From contig CM106586.1 in the NCBI GenBank assembly GCA_048013815.1, positions 10,230,001 through 10,294,000 on the forward strand: a stretch of 64,000 nucleotides of DNA, given 5' to 3'. The position numbers and the translations under genes are program-made. Within the stretch, counting starts at the first letter, position 1; the number at the start of each line of letters is the position of its first letter. Positions 25,578 through 35,722 of this stretch are shown here, piece by piece. The notes beneath the pieces are model-generated. The model saw only the letters and a program-made list of their open reading frames with translations, was not told the origin of the DNA and did no database searches. This DNA comes from Setoptus koraiensis. Lineage: Eukaryota > Arthropoda.

Positions 25578-28500
25578 TCATCTTTTTGCCATCATGATAC
25601 TAGAACTACCAGGGCTTGAATCTTTGCTCGGATCCTCTACACGTCTCCTTATTGCTTTGATCTTTCTGAGACGTTCTACCCAATTGGAGACATAAGGCTC
25701 CTTTTTATTGAGAATTGTCTCATCGCTCGAGCGCTGTCTTCTTTCGTAGATCATCGAGGCCAACTTTAAATAGGAGAGCAAGAACTAGTTTTAGTGAGGG
25801 TAGCATAAGAACCGGGTCAGATAATTGAAGATTGATGCATATACTTACATTCAAGTGTATGGCTATTTGACGGGTATATAACGATAGTCCTTCATTGGTG
25901 ACGATTTTTGGCTCAATTGTTGGAATGATTTGGGCTAGATCTGTCAGACAAATATTATAAATATAGCGTTAGCTTCAATTCATAATGGAATAAAGTTTCT
26001 AGAAAGCTAAAAAGAGATGGAGCTTCTACCTGGAAGTGCTTTAATTGTAACCAAATTGGTATCCTCTTCTACAGGTGTAATTTCAATGCACGCTAAGATA
26101 CACTGACCCTCGCCCTAAAATTGGTAGCGATAAAAATTAATAACATTATATTATACACTATTAGAGTGGCCAGCAAAAATAGACCAAGCTGTTAATTGCA
26201 ACACTTACTTTGATTGTAATGAGTTCAAACGGTGTTCCACTATCGTTATAAACTATACAAACATGATCGTTTCCAATGTGGCGAATCTTCTCATTACATT
26301 GCAGATCATTGGGACGTATTGGCATCAATGTTGCTATGTGAAATACAACTTGCGTTATACTATCTTGCCAAAAATAAGTGAACTGGCCATCCAAACCATT
26401 GACGTCCAGCCCTCCAATGAAATGTGTCTGAGTGTCTATATCGGAGAGGTTTATTAAGGTTCCTAAATTTCTAAGAAACTCTACATAACGTCTGGAACCA
26501 TGCTTGTTGGCCAATATTTCCGTACGATTTTTCACTTGGCCCTTTCTGACATAAACAACACCTATCTTGTGCGTTTCATAAGGCTGTATACGATCAAAAA
26601 CTTTCAGTGCCACATCTGTCTTACTATCCTTAGGGAGAAGGATCATTTCGGGGGATGAGAGTGGGGGCATATGACCCAGATTGTTCTGCAATCGAGTCAA
26701 CCAGCAAGTATTTCCGGTTGGTCGACGTATCAAAATCTCTGCCCAACCCTGACACCAACAATTACATGGGTTGTCACATAGACTTCCATGCGATGATGGC
26801 GCGTTGCATCTGCTTGTCGAAATTGTTATCAATGAATTCCCATGTAACCAGGTCTGACTGTTGCTTCTATCAATGAGATAATCAGAGCAAGGGTTCTTAT
26901 GTTGGATGTCCGAGCATTGTCCGTGTGTGTAGCGAGATATCAGATCTGTGCAAGTTTCTATTAATTCCTCGTTAAGTTGTTTGGATGAGGCCTGATTTGT
27001 TTGATGATATCCGGGGGCTGCTGGATCACTATTATTGAAAGAAAAAGCCGAAGGTGATGATGGTGAATTCGGTGGTGGTGATGAAGGTACCTGAGACGAA
27101 TGTGCCATTAAAGCAGAACCTATGCTATTCTGACGATACTCAAATCTACTATGGGGTGCAATTATTATTTCGGTTGTGTTTGACGCAATAAAATATTAAA
27201 AATATTACGGATGCAAGAGTAATTGTTTGAGTAAACACGGGGGTATTTCACGGAGGGGAATTTTTAGTAAACGTCCAACCAATTATATTATATTCAAACG
27301 GGCACAATCAATCGGTGGAAAACAAGCGGACATGTGTTTTAAAGTAAAGAAACATTCAGTTAATTATTGTAAGGTTGACTAGTTGGGACAGTATAGACTA
27401 TAGGTTAAAGGACATAAATCAAAACTAAATTAGCTAAGCAAACATAGTTTAACGAAATGTCTAGCAAAGCGTTGAACGGAAGTTCTGCATGCGCGTAGAG
27501 AGAAATATCTAGGTGATTCATTGAGATCTATTACCTTCGAAAACTGTTCTCCGTTTTCAAGCTTAGACTTCGTTTTCTTGATTGATCAACAAAAGGTGAT
27601 GTCGTCGCCGAGACTGAATGCGGAGGAGTACTATGTTGCGCAAACACCGGAGAATAAGGTGCTGCTGGTTGTGCGTTCTCCTTGAAGGGTTGTAGTACAT
27701 GTGACTCTAGATTCTGTAGATCGAGAGTTTGAATGAGTTAAATTAAACTAATTCTAATACTTATATGACAATGTGATTTTGTTACTACAAACATAAAGAC
27801 AACATACCCTTTTAATATACTCCACAAAATCCTTACGAAATGTAGGACGACATTTGAGGAACCACATCGCTATCACTCTATGGGCCATCGATATTACATA
27901 CTCATTGAACCTGAGATGAGGCGAATCAATAAGTTTAATATCAATATTAATATTGAATTAATGCACAACATTATGAGTTAGTAAGAGATATTTGGGTACT
28001 CACTTGAAGGGATTAGTAAATGGTAGGGCTATTGCGAATATACAGATGTATTCATCACCAGCAAAATTTTCGCATAGCTTAGGAAATAATATTAGATACG
28101 ACAAAAAATCCAATTGACATGGGGCCAAATGAACAGTTGCCGAAAACTTGGATAACTTCATCAAGATTTGCGGCAAGAATCGCATCATGTTGAGACTTTC
28201 ATGCATCTCAATGAGACACATAGTGATGATAGAAATGCATTGAGTTTGTGAGAGGCGTAGCCCCTCTTCAAATGTAGCCAGCAACGTTTTGTGATGCTTG
28301 GTTTCTAATTCTTTTTTGTAATATATAAGAGACGTCATGGCCTTGTAGATGAGACTTCTCATGTTGTTCTTGGGATATTGCTTATTAAATTTATCAGCAT
28401 TGAGGCGTATAAGATCCGATAAACCTCTACATATGTTATCAACTATGCTAGGTCCAGCCGATAAGACTAGTGATCTGTTGGCTAATAATTCCGGAAGGCC

Positions 28501-30291
28501 TTCTAAAACAGGTCGTAGAACATCATAATCTGTCTCGAGATTGATACAATCGACAATGGCTGTAAACATACCAAGAAGATCTACAACAGCAGGTTCTTGG
28601 ATGCCACCATTATAATTAGATAAACTTAACATTGAACAGTATTGGTCTGATACCAAAGTAGGACTGCTTGGTTTGCTATTAGGGCCCACATTTCCTTTGG
28701 ATTGGTCTAATCTTTTGCATATCAAGAAGGGCGAGTATTTTATTTTATTATGTTCACTCATCGAGTGCATAGTTGTTTCAATTGTTACTTGCTTTGAGTG
28801 CTCACTGATTGATTGTATTGGTTGCTCCTCTGATGTATCAATCCCGAGTTGACAATTCTCATTAGCCCTCAAAATGAGTAGAAGGGAGAACAGCTCTTGT
28901 CGGATCAATGGTACCTCTGCTGGTTGTGGTGCTTGGAGTGGATGTTTGTACGTCTGATACAGGTAATCTAAAAGTATCTCTAATATCTGAATGGCAGGAT
29001 CTATTGGTAAGCAAAAGAGTTTGGTCTTAAAAATCTTGGTCAGGCCTTTTATTGCCACACGACTATCGATTATATCCGCATTGTCAAAGATGTAGACAAG
29101 ATCGTTGGACTGATCACCTATTTGGGCATATTTGAATGGCTTGACAAGAATCTACAGCAAAAAATGTTACGTATTAATGAAAGTGAGATCCAACTACAAG
29201 TATTAGAGGATAGAAAATGTCTTGAATTAAAACCAGTCACTTACTTTTTTGATGATCTTTAGAGCCTCTAGGCAATGCCTATGATTCAGGCACATAGAAG
29301 CGAAGTCCAATAACAAGTAAACGATTGATTTGCGTATGCTAAGATCATTTTCTTGATCAGCATTTAAAAAATTCGGGATGAATATTCTTTCCATCAATTC
29401 GTCCTCGTATATAGCTCTGTGAGTGGAAAATATTTGCGACAAGGCAGCTATTGATTTCAATCTGATTGCTTTCCGTGATTCATGTTTAAAAGATTTAGAT
29501 ATCAATCTTGAGAGGTTAGAGATGTACCTCTCATCTAATGTATTGACGATCTTTGTTCGATATTCCAACAGACCGATAATAATAGTTTCGTCAAATAAAT
29601 GATAGTATTTTTCAATCAAATTGTAAAGGTTGTCATCACAGCTATATATATTACCATGAGTACTTTCATTCAATAGTGTCATAGTGAGGTGTTGAAGTGT
29701 AGATTGTATCATTTCTAGAGATTCATCATTCCTGTTGGGTAGGCTATCACTTGATGGGGAAACTGACTGACCATGATTGTTGAGATGATACATAAGATCT
29801 GATATGTTGGTAAGAGCAACAGCAGACAAATTCATTGCATATTGGGAAATGTTATTGGATGATTGAATGTTATTATGGTTAGAAGATGTTGTCGAATTGG
29901 ACGACCTATTTATGGTACTGTTGTTAGATGGCGGGGCCGATTGGTATGGTGTTGTTGAATTAGTGTTGCTCTGAGGATGGCCATTGAAAGGTGCCAGAGC
30001 AGAGGAGGGTTTTGTCAGCTTGTTAGCAAAAGAATCACAGATGTTTATTATGAGATCCCAATCGTATATTTCGAACTTGACAGACCATCGATCAACTAAT
30101 TGTTCCGCTATTGAGGCAACTCTTAAAGCAACTTGAACCCTGTCGCTATCCAGAGCATCGAGGCAAGATTTCAAGATAGCTGTCACTTGAATTCTAGCCA
30201 TATCTGTGTCTAGATTATGTTGTTGTTGTTGAGGCTGCTGAAAGAATTGTACAGAATCATTATTTGGATTTTGTTGAGGTGCCTTATCCAT
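25578..30291 (-). CDS. TSC2: Tuberin (TSC2/gigas), Rheb GTPase-activating protein, shortened
   Basis: Eight coding exons join in phase: 30291-29245, 29151-28004, 27910-27808, 27713-27535, 27148-26209, 26114-26030, 25940-25849 and 25763-25578. They give 1259 residues, against about 1800 in human. With TSC1, tuberin turns off Rheb and so mTORC1. Exons 1-3 match the human helical region from about residue 350 onward (for example FAIALPFTNPFKFNEYVIS). The Rap/Ran-GAP domain is at about 1005-1200: HKIGVVYV, GGLDVNGLDGQFTYFW, and GNDHVCIVYNDSG with the catalytic Asn thumb at about N1119. The C-terminal exon matches the SNWVERLRKIKAIRRR region. An Akt consensus, RKRSLS (about 812-817), sits where human S939 lies. 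The N-terminal ~350 residues and most of the ~400-residue loop before the GAP domain are missing. The first ATG has no recognisable coding sequence upstream. Confidence 0.92.
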
Positions 30292-32048
30292 GTTTTTGCC
30301 CGACAGAAAATGTTAGTTATTAATAATAATATCGATATTATACAGTGTTGTCTAATGGGCTGTGTGAGACGATTTGATAGACGAGAAGAATAATTGATAA
30401 TTTACCATAAATGACGATAATAGTGATAATCGTTTTGCTTTGTTGACAATATAAATAATAATAATAAATACATATATAAGATGACAATGATGATGACTAT
30501 GATGATGAGGATGATGATGACGAACAATGGTGGTGGTGGTGGTGCTGCTGCTGTTGTTAGAGTAGTTGGCTGTAGTTGTTGTAGTTGTAGAACATAGAGA
30601 GCGAAGGTAGCAGCATCAATGGTGGTGCTAGATGTAGTGTTTGTAGTAGTAGTGGTGGTGGTGGTGGTAGTAGTTGCAGTAATGGTTGTGGTGGGAGAAG
30701 TATGTGTGGTTGTGTAGTTGTTGTTGAACGAATTTTTAATGCAATCACAGTTAGCTCGATTATTTCTTTTGAGCTCCCAGCGCCATATTCAAAGTGCAAA
30801 AAATGCGATGCTCACACTAATATATAGACGTGCGCAAGATAGCTTCACCAGTGAATGTTCACGATATAGCAAGATAAATATAAATTGCGAAAAAACGAAT
30901 TAACGACAACAAAACACACCAGACAAAACAATGCAAACACCTTGAAAATTTCAGACATTCTGTCACAAACTGTTTGTGTGTGCGTGCGTGTGACTGTCTT
31001 GATGCAGCTGATTCAATGATAAAAGAATGCTGCGAATGTTGGTTGTTCACTGTCGAAGCATAGTCATCGTTTCATCGCCGAATAAACATCGACTCTCATA
31101 TAGTATCTCGAGGTTGGATGGGTCTAGTGGCACCAACACTCAATATCGGTACTAGATTGGTACGCTGTCACATCAACAGTCGTAGACATTGGTGACTATC
31201 GAGACGCCAACAACCAATATCAAACAACTTGACTAGCGAAATCTTTTGTGGCACAACGAAGTTTATACTGTATATGGCCCCACGGCGATAAATCTGAAAT
31301 CGCAAGAAATTCTCGCGTTGTCTCTGACATGAGTAGTAGATTGGCGAGATCTCCGCGAGAGAATTGCTAATGCTTCTCTTTGCGCTCGCTCGTAAGCCAG
31401 TCGCGAAGCCACACATTGTACCCGATCCCTTGTTGTCATTGTAGATCGAGTTACTCGTTTTTCCTCCAAGCGCGTGAATGTTACATTCACGCTAACGACC
31501 TTGAAGTCGAGCATAATACAAAAGTTTGTCATTGAAGCTAATGGAGAGCACGGTTCAAAATAGCTTCCGATTAGATGTCAGTGTATCTTGATCAGAATAC
31601 ACAATAAGACCATGTCCATTACAAGCGTACAATTTGGAGCAAAACATTTTGTGAAGTTACAGACAGTCAATTAAATACATGTATTGGCAAGCACCTGTAA
31701 TATATTCGAAAATCAGATTGAATATTTGACAAGTAATAAATAAAGATAATGATGATCTGACTATCACTTCCGACAACGACGTTCAATATAGGCTTAGCTA
31801 TGAATATGTGACAGAGTGAATTTGACAGATTCACTGTGAATAGTGTTTGAAATTCGCGCAAATCGTGGTACGTGCTCTAGCTCTATTCATTCTTGAAAAT
31901 CAATCTCAATATTTTTACACGTGCGATAAAAATAATTTTTATCTTATATGTACTACTTGAATGAATTAATTATTATCCCTTCAGAAGCTTGACCGCCCGT
32001 TCCAGCACTGAGTTATCAAGACCGTTCTGCATTTTATTTCCCATCGAG
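30292..32048. other. Divergent promoter region between TSC2 and POLD2
   Basis: The two genes face away from each other across 1.76 kb. It contains GAT/GGT trinucleotide-rich DNA at 30480-30720, whose reverse strand gives spurious Pro/Leu-rich ORFs, and AT-rich DNA near 31.7-31.9 kb. No TATA box or further gene is convincing. Confidence 0.5.
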
Positions 32049-33434
32049 ATGTGCCCCGTCAAAGTCGTTGTTGATCGGAAGGCGGTTGATTATACATCGC
32101 TCAACAAAAGGTTTAGACCAGACAGTCAACAGGCGGAACAGTATTTTTCCTTGTACAACGCCAGATTAAATCTGATTAGGAACTCTCTTATCGCACGCTC
32201 TAAGTCCAAGTGGGGCCCGAACGTCCGTAACGTTTCCCTTGGCTCACTGAATGATTCTCTAGGAAATGAATCTGTGTTTATTATTGGAACACTTTTCAAG
32301 ATAATGTCTAAACAACCTTCAATCTTGAAAGAAATCGACCCTCAGCACCATAGCATCAAGAGGTTCGATTTGAGTTGCACATCGACCAATTATACTAGTG
32401 ATGAGGATACAATTGTGCTCCATGAGCAAGAAGAAGATGTCAAACTCGCAGGACAGATTGATATTCATAAACATGTTACTGGAATTCCTGTTGCATTGCT
32501 CGGTTATCAAGTTGACTCTGGGGCCAAATTTTATGTTACCGACATATGTTACAGCGGACCAGTGTTGTCTGTTTATAGACCGATAAGCAAACCATCTGAA
32601 TCGCATGACACTAATCTGACACGAAAAGTTATGTTAATATCAGGACTTGAATTCGGTTTCGCTTCCACTAACGAATACTCTGAAGATAAATGCCAAGAGA
32701 TAATCAAAGCCCTCAGGATGTTGCAGGCTTTTATTTGCGGAGGTACAGGTGATAGTGCGGATTATTACAGCTCAAAGATTTCCAGAGTAATAATCGCGGG
32801 AAACTCGATCGCCTCAGGCATCGCGAGAGCTAAGCAAGTGAATAATGATGTGATTGTACCAGATAAAGTTCCAACTACACCAGCCCTCCTTAGCGTTGTC
32901 AAGAAGCTAGATGATTACCTTTTTACACTGCAGCAAACCGTAGACGTGGACATGATGCCAGGTCATAACGATCCAACTACCTTCCTTCTTCCCCAGCAAC
33001 CATTCCATCCAAAACTTTTTCCCAGATCATCCTGCATGACGAGCTTCAATCCAGTAACCAATCCTCATATTGCAGAATATGATGGCAAGTTATTCTTAGG
33101 CACATCTGGGCAAACTATCGATGCAATCCGTCAATACAGTCGCTTCGAAGATAGTACAACTATCATCAAACATACCTTGGAGTGGGGACATTTGGCGCCC
33201 TCAGCACCAGACAATCTGAGTTGTGTTCCTTTTTCTGTTCAAGATCCCTTCATCATTGACTTTACTCCTGATGTCTATTTCGCCGGTAACCAACCAGAAT
33301 TCGCAGTGACAACATATTCCAGTGAGGTTAGACCTAAAATTCAACTGATATCTGTTCCCCGATTCACTGAAAGTCTCAGCTGTGTTCTGGTAGATCTTAC
33401 AACATTGGACTGCCAACTGATGAGCTTCAAATAA
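32049..33434 (+). CDS. POLD2: DNA polymerase delta small subunit 2 (POLD2/p50)
   Basis: A single exon of 461 residues from the first ATG at 32049; the open frame extends upstream only through non-ATG codons. The B-subunit joins the catalytic subunit to the rest of polymerase delta (and zeta) for lagging-strand synthesis and repair in the nucleus. It has an OB fold in the first half (for example VVGTLFK-like FIIGTLFKIM) and an inactive calcineurin-like phosphoesterase fold in the second. Diagnostic motifs are VDVDMMPGHNDPT, FLLPQQPFHPKLFP, LFLGTSGQ, HLAPSAPDNLSC and DVYFAGNQPEF, and the protein ends DCQLMSFK like the human SLACQPISF region. Length is close to the family norm (about 430-470). 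It converges on CRELD with 91 bases between the two stops. No intron is visible. Confidence 0.95.
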   Translation: MCPVKVVVDRKAVDYTSLNKRFRPDSQQAEQYFSLYNARLNLIRNSLIARSKSKWGPNVRNVSLGSLNDSLGNESVFIIGTLFKIMSKQPSILKEIDPQHHSIKRFDLSCTSTNYTSDEDTIVLHEQEEDVKLAGQIDIHKHVTGIPVALLGYQVDSGAKFYVTDICYSGPVLSVYRPISKPSESHDTNLTRKVMLISGLEFGFASTNEYSEDKCQEIIKALRMLQAFICGGTGDSADYYSSKISRVIIAGNSIASGIARAKQVNNDVIVPDKVPTTPALLSVVKKLDDYLFTLQQTVDVDMMPGHNDPTTFLLPQQPFHPKLFPRSSCMTSFNPVTNPHIAEYDGKLFLGTSGQTIDAIRQYSRFEDSTTIIKHTLEWGHLAPSAPDNLSCVPFSVQDPFIIDFTPDVYFAGNQPEFAVTTYSSEVRPKIQLISVPRFTESLSCVLVDLTTLDCQLMSFK

Positions 33435-33525
33435 TCTCAATATAATTATTATATTATAAATATTGATCAGCGTAAAAAACATATATTTATTTCTTATGTG
33501 AGCTCTCTTAAAATCTTCTACAAAA

Positions 33526-34721
33526 TCAAAAGTGTTTTGTCGAATCTATGGAAAAATCATTGAGATTACTTGGAGTTAAATTATTCGATAAAGTATACTC
33601 TGATAATCCAATATATAGTGATGCTGCTAATCCAACAAGACTTGCCATAGTTAGACTATAAGGTAGTATAATGCAAGTGCACACACCCAACCCAAAATAG
33701 ATAGCGTATCTGTAATAATTTGCTTCCTGTGGTATAACCGTCATTTTTTTGGCATGACAGGTGCCTTTATCCATGAAATAGTTCTGAGAACATCGCAAAC
33801 ACATGTCTGGTCCATCTCCGTTGCAACCATCACAGGCTCTATCGCATTCTGGAATATTTAGATAGAAGATGTGAAAACTAAGTTTTATTGTACTTAGAGT
33901 GTTACTTCTGCACATCGAGATATCCTCTACTTACCATAGCAGAAGTATGAACCTTCAGTATTGACACAAAAAGTGTTTTTACCACATATTTGTCCATTCT
34001 CTTGGATGCATTCATCAATATCCACACATCCATAATTGTCTAGCCAATGGAATCCCGTCTCACACACCTCACATCCTCTGGAACCTGCCTCTCGGCAGAA
34101 TTTGCATGATCGGTGACATTTTAAACAGTTTGTAATTTCTGTATCTCCTATGGATTCTCGATAGTAGCCTGGCAGACATTTTGAACAATCCTCTCCAGAA
34201 AATCCGGGCAGACAAAGACATGTTCCATTTCCTTTGCGCGTGCCTTCACCATCACATACCATATTCTTTGGACATGACGGACAATCTTTGCAGTTGGGTC
34301 CAAATTTTTTAGGGAAACAGCACGTTTTCAATTTGTTGACACAGATGTGATCGAATATCCTGACGTTTTTGTACCTGTGCAGCCGTAGCCATTCTTCAAT
34401 CTCGGACTGGTGGTCCTCTAAGAAGAGATAACACTGCTCCTTCTCGTAGTCTGAATGAAACGATTGACAAGTTCTTTTTTTGATCAGAGCTATTAAATTA
34501 GCGGGATCGAGTGAGTCTTTTCCTTTCGCTTGTGATGCAACGAGATTCTCGCTGAATGAATCAATAGTGCTCTTGCATGTATGGCAATCAAATTTTGTCT
34601 CGACATGAATATTTGTTTGTGATATGGAAGAATCCTTCTGGGTCTGACTGCCCCGGCAAATGGTCGTCCAACTTTGTAAACTAATTATCAATATGATAAT
34701 GGCACTCAAGTCTGTGCCCAT
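33526..34721 (-). CDS. CRELD-type cysteine-rich EGF-like membrane protein
   Basis: Two exons (34721-33935 and 33848-33526) give 369 residues. The start is the first ATG (MGTDLSAIIILIISL), followed by a signal peptide; upstream codons have no ATG. CRELD proteins reside in the endoplasmic reticulum or at the surface and act in secretory-pathway folding and heart and immune development. The N-terminal Cys-containing domain (FDCHTCKSTIDSF to CVNKLKTCC, about 40-140) is the saposin-like part. It is followed by a laminin/EGF-like stretch (CPSCPKNMVCDGEG), furin-like Cys repeats and a calcium-binding EGF domain (DIDECIQENGQICG). The C-terminal exon has two adjacent hydrophobic segments (about 310-327 and 330-348), the CRELD1 rather than CRELD2 layout. 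An AATAAA lies at 33491-33486, inside the gap to POLD2. Confidence 0.92.
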
Positions 34722-35275
34722 GATTAAGTAGAATTTACACCCACGACAACTATGCAACTTTTGTTTTTTTAAGAATTAAGGTTGAAAATATAGATGCTGG
34801 AAGATTAGATTTAGGTTATTTGTGTGTACGTGTCTCAGAGCAGTGTCTTGGTTATGTTCCTATTTATTACACAATGTGTTAACCGAGCATAAAACATAAT
34901 GCGCTGATATGTTGGCCCATCGTTCGGCCCAGTACCCCGAGGGGAACTCACATGCGCACTGGCCCCACTCATATTGGCCATTGAGTGTATTAGCCTGAGA
35001 GGCCCAGCTTGTGTTCCGAGTTCCATATAATCAGTGCATGATGCAAAAGGCATGCCATTCCTCATGAGCCTTGCGTTTAGAATGCAAAAAGACATTCTCT
35101 TGACAAGTGCCCGTAATGTCTTCTAATGCAAGACATATATCTGACTGACAAAGTATAGCTATGAGTAGTAGGGATCAATAATGAATTAGTAGCATGTGGC
35201 GGTAACAGTGGTGGTATTAGTGTGATTAGATATGAAAAGCACGAATAATATTTATTGTTTTTTGTTTTACCAATT
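34722..35275. other. Spacer between CRELD and NAC-beta genes
   Basis: It contains the upstream region of CRELD and the 3' untranslated region of the NAC-beta gene, with an AATAAA on the minus strand at about 35256-35251, 20 bases after that stop. ORFs here are short shadows. Confidence 0.5.
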
Positions 35276-35722
35276 TTACATTGTTGCAGCTGGTGTCTCT
35301 GAAGTAGTAGTTTGTGCAGTAACGCCGGCCGCTGAATCAAAATCTGTACCAACCAATTCTGGCACTTCATCTTCGGCATCATCAGCCTCGGCGTCGTCTC
35401 CTCCTGTGGCTTCGGCATTTAAAATGCGAGGCACTAAATCGGTAACTTGTTTGGTCTCTGCATGGCCCGTAACAGCGAAGGTGTTTGCCGGCAGTGAGGC
35501 TTGAACCTTTGGGTTGTTGAAGTGAATAACATGGCCATCGTCTTTGATCATGTGAACCTCTTCAATTCCTGGTATTGAATTGACGGCCAGCTTCTTGAGG
35601 GAATTCTGTAATTTTTTATCATCTGTGTTTGTTTTGTGCACCACCTTCTTCTTTCGTCTTTGGGTTCCTTTGCCGCCGATCCTCACTTGGCTTTGCATTT
35701 TACTGAGCCTCTCCGCGTTCAT
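35276..35722 (-). CDS. BTF3: Nascent polypeptide-associated complex beta subunit (BTF3/bicaudal)
   Basis: A single exon of 148 residues. NAC-beta pairs with NAC-alpha at the ribosomal exit tunnel, shields nascent chains and controls targeting to the endoplasmic reticulum. The N-terminus has the ribosome-binding RRKKK motif (about 22-26), followed by the NAC beta-barrel: [35 protein letters not shown] and [15 protein letters not shown]. The C-terminus is acidic and Thr/Ser-rich, as usual for the family. The ATG at 35722 is the first in frame and matches the family start [15 protein letters not shown] microsatellite lies about 10-25 bases upstream of the start codon, in the leader. A promoter module shared with the RPB9 gene lies about 285-365 bases upstream. 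Confidence 0.96.
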   Translation of the reverse strand: MNAERLSKMQSQVRIGGKGTQRRKKKVVHKTNTDDKKLQNSLKKLAVNSIPGIEEVHMIKDDGHVIHFNNPKVQASLPANTFAVTGHAETKQVTDLVPRILNAEATGGDDAEADDAEDEVPELVGTDFDSAAGVTAQTTTSETPAATM

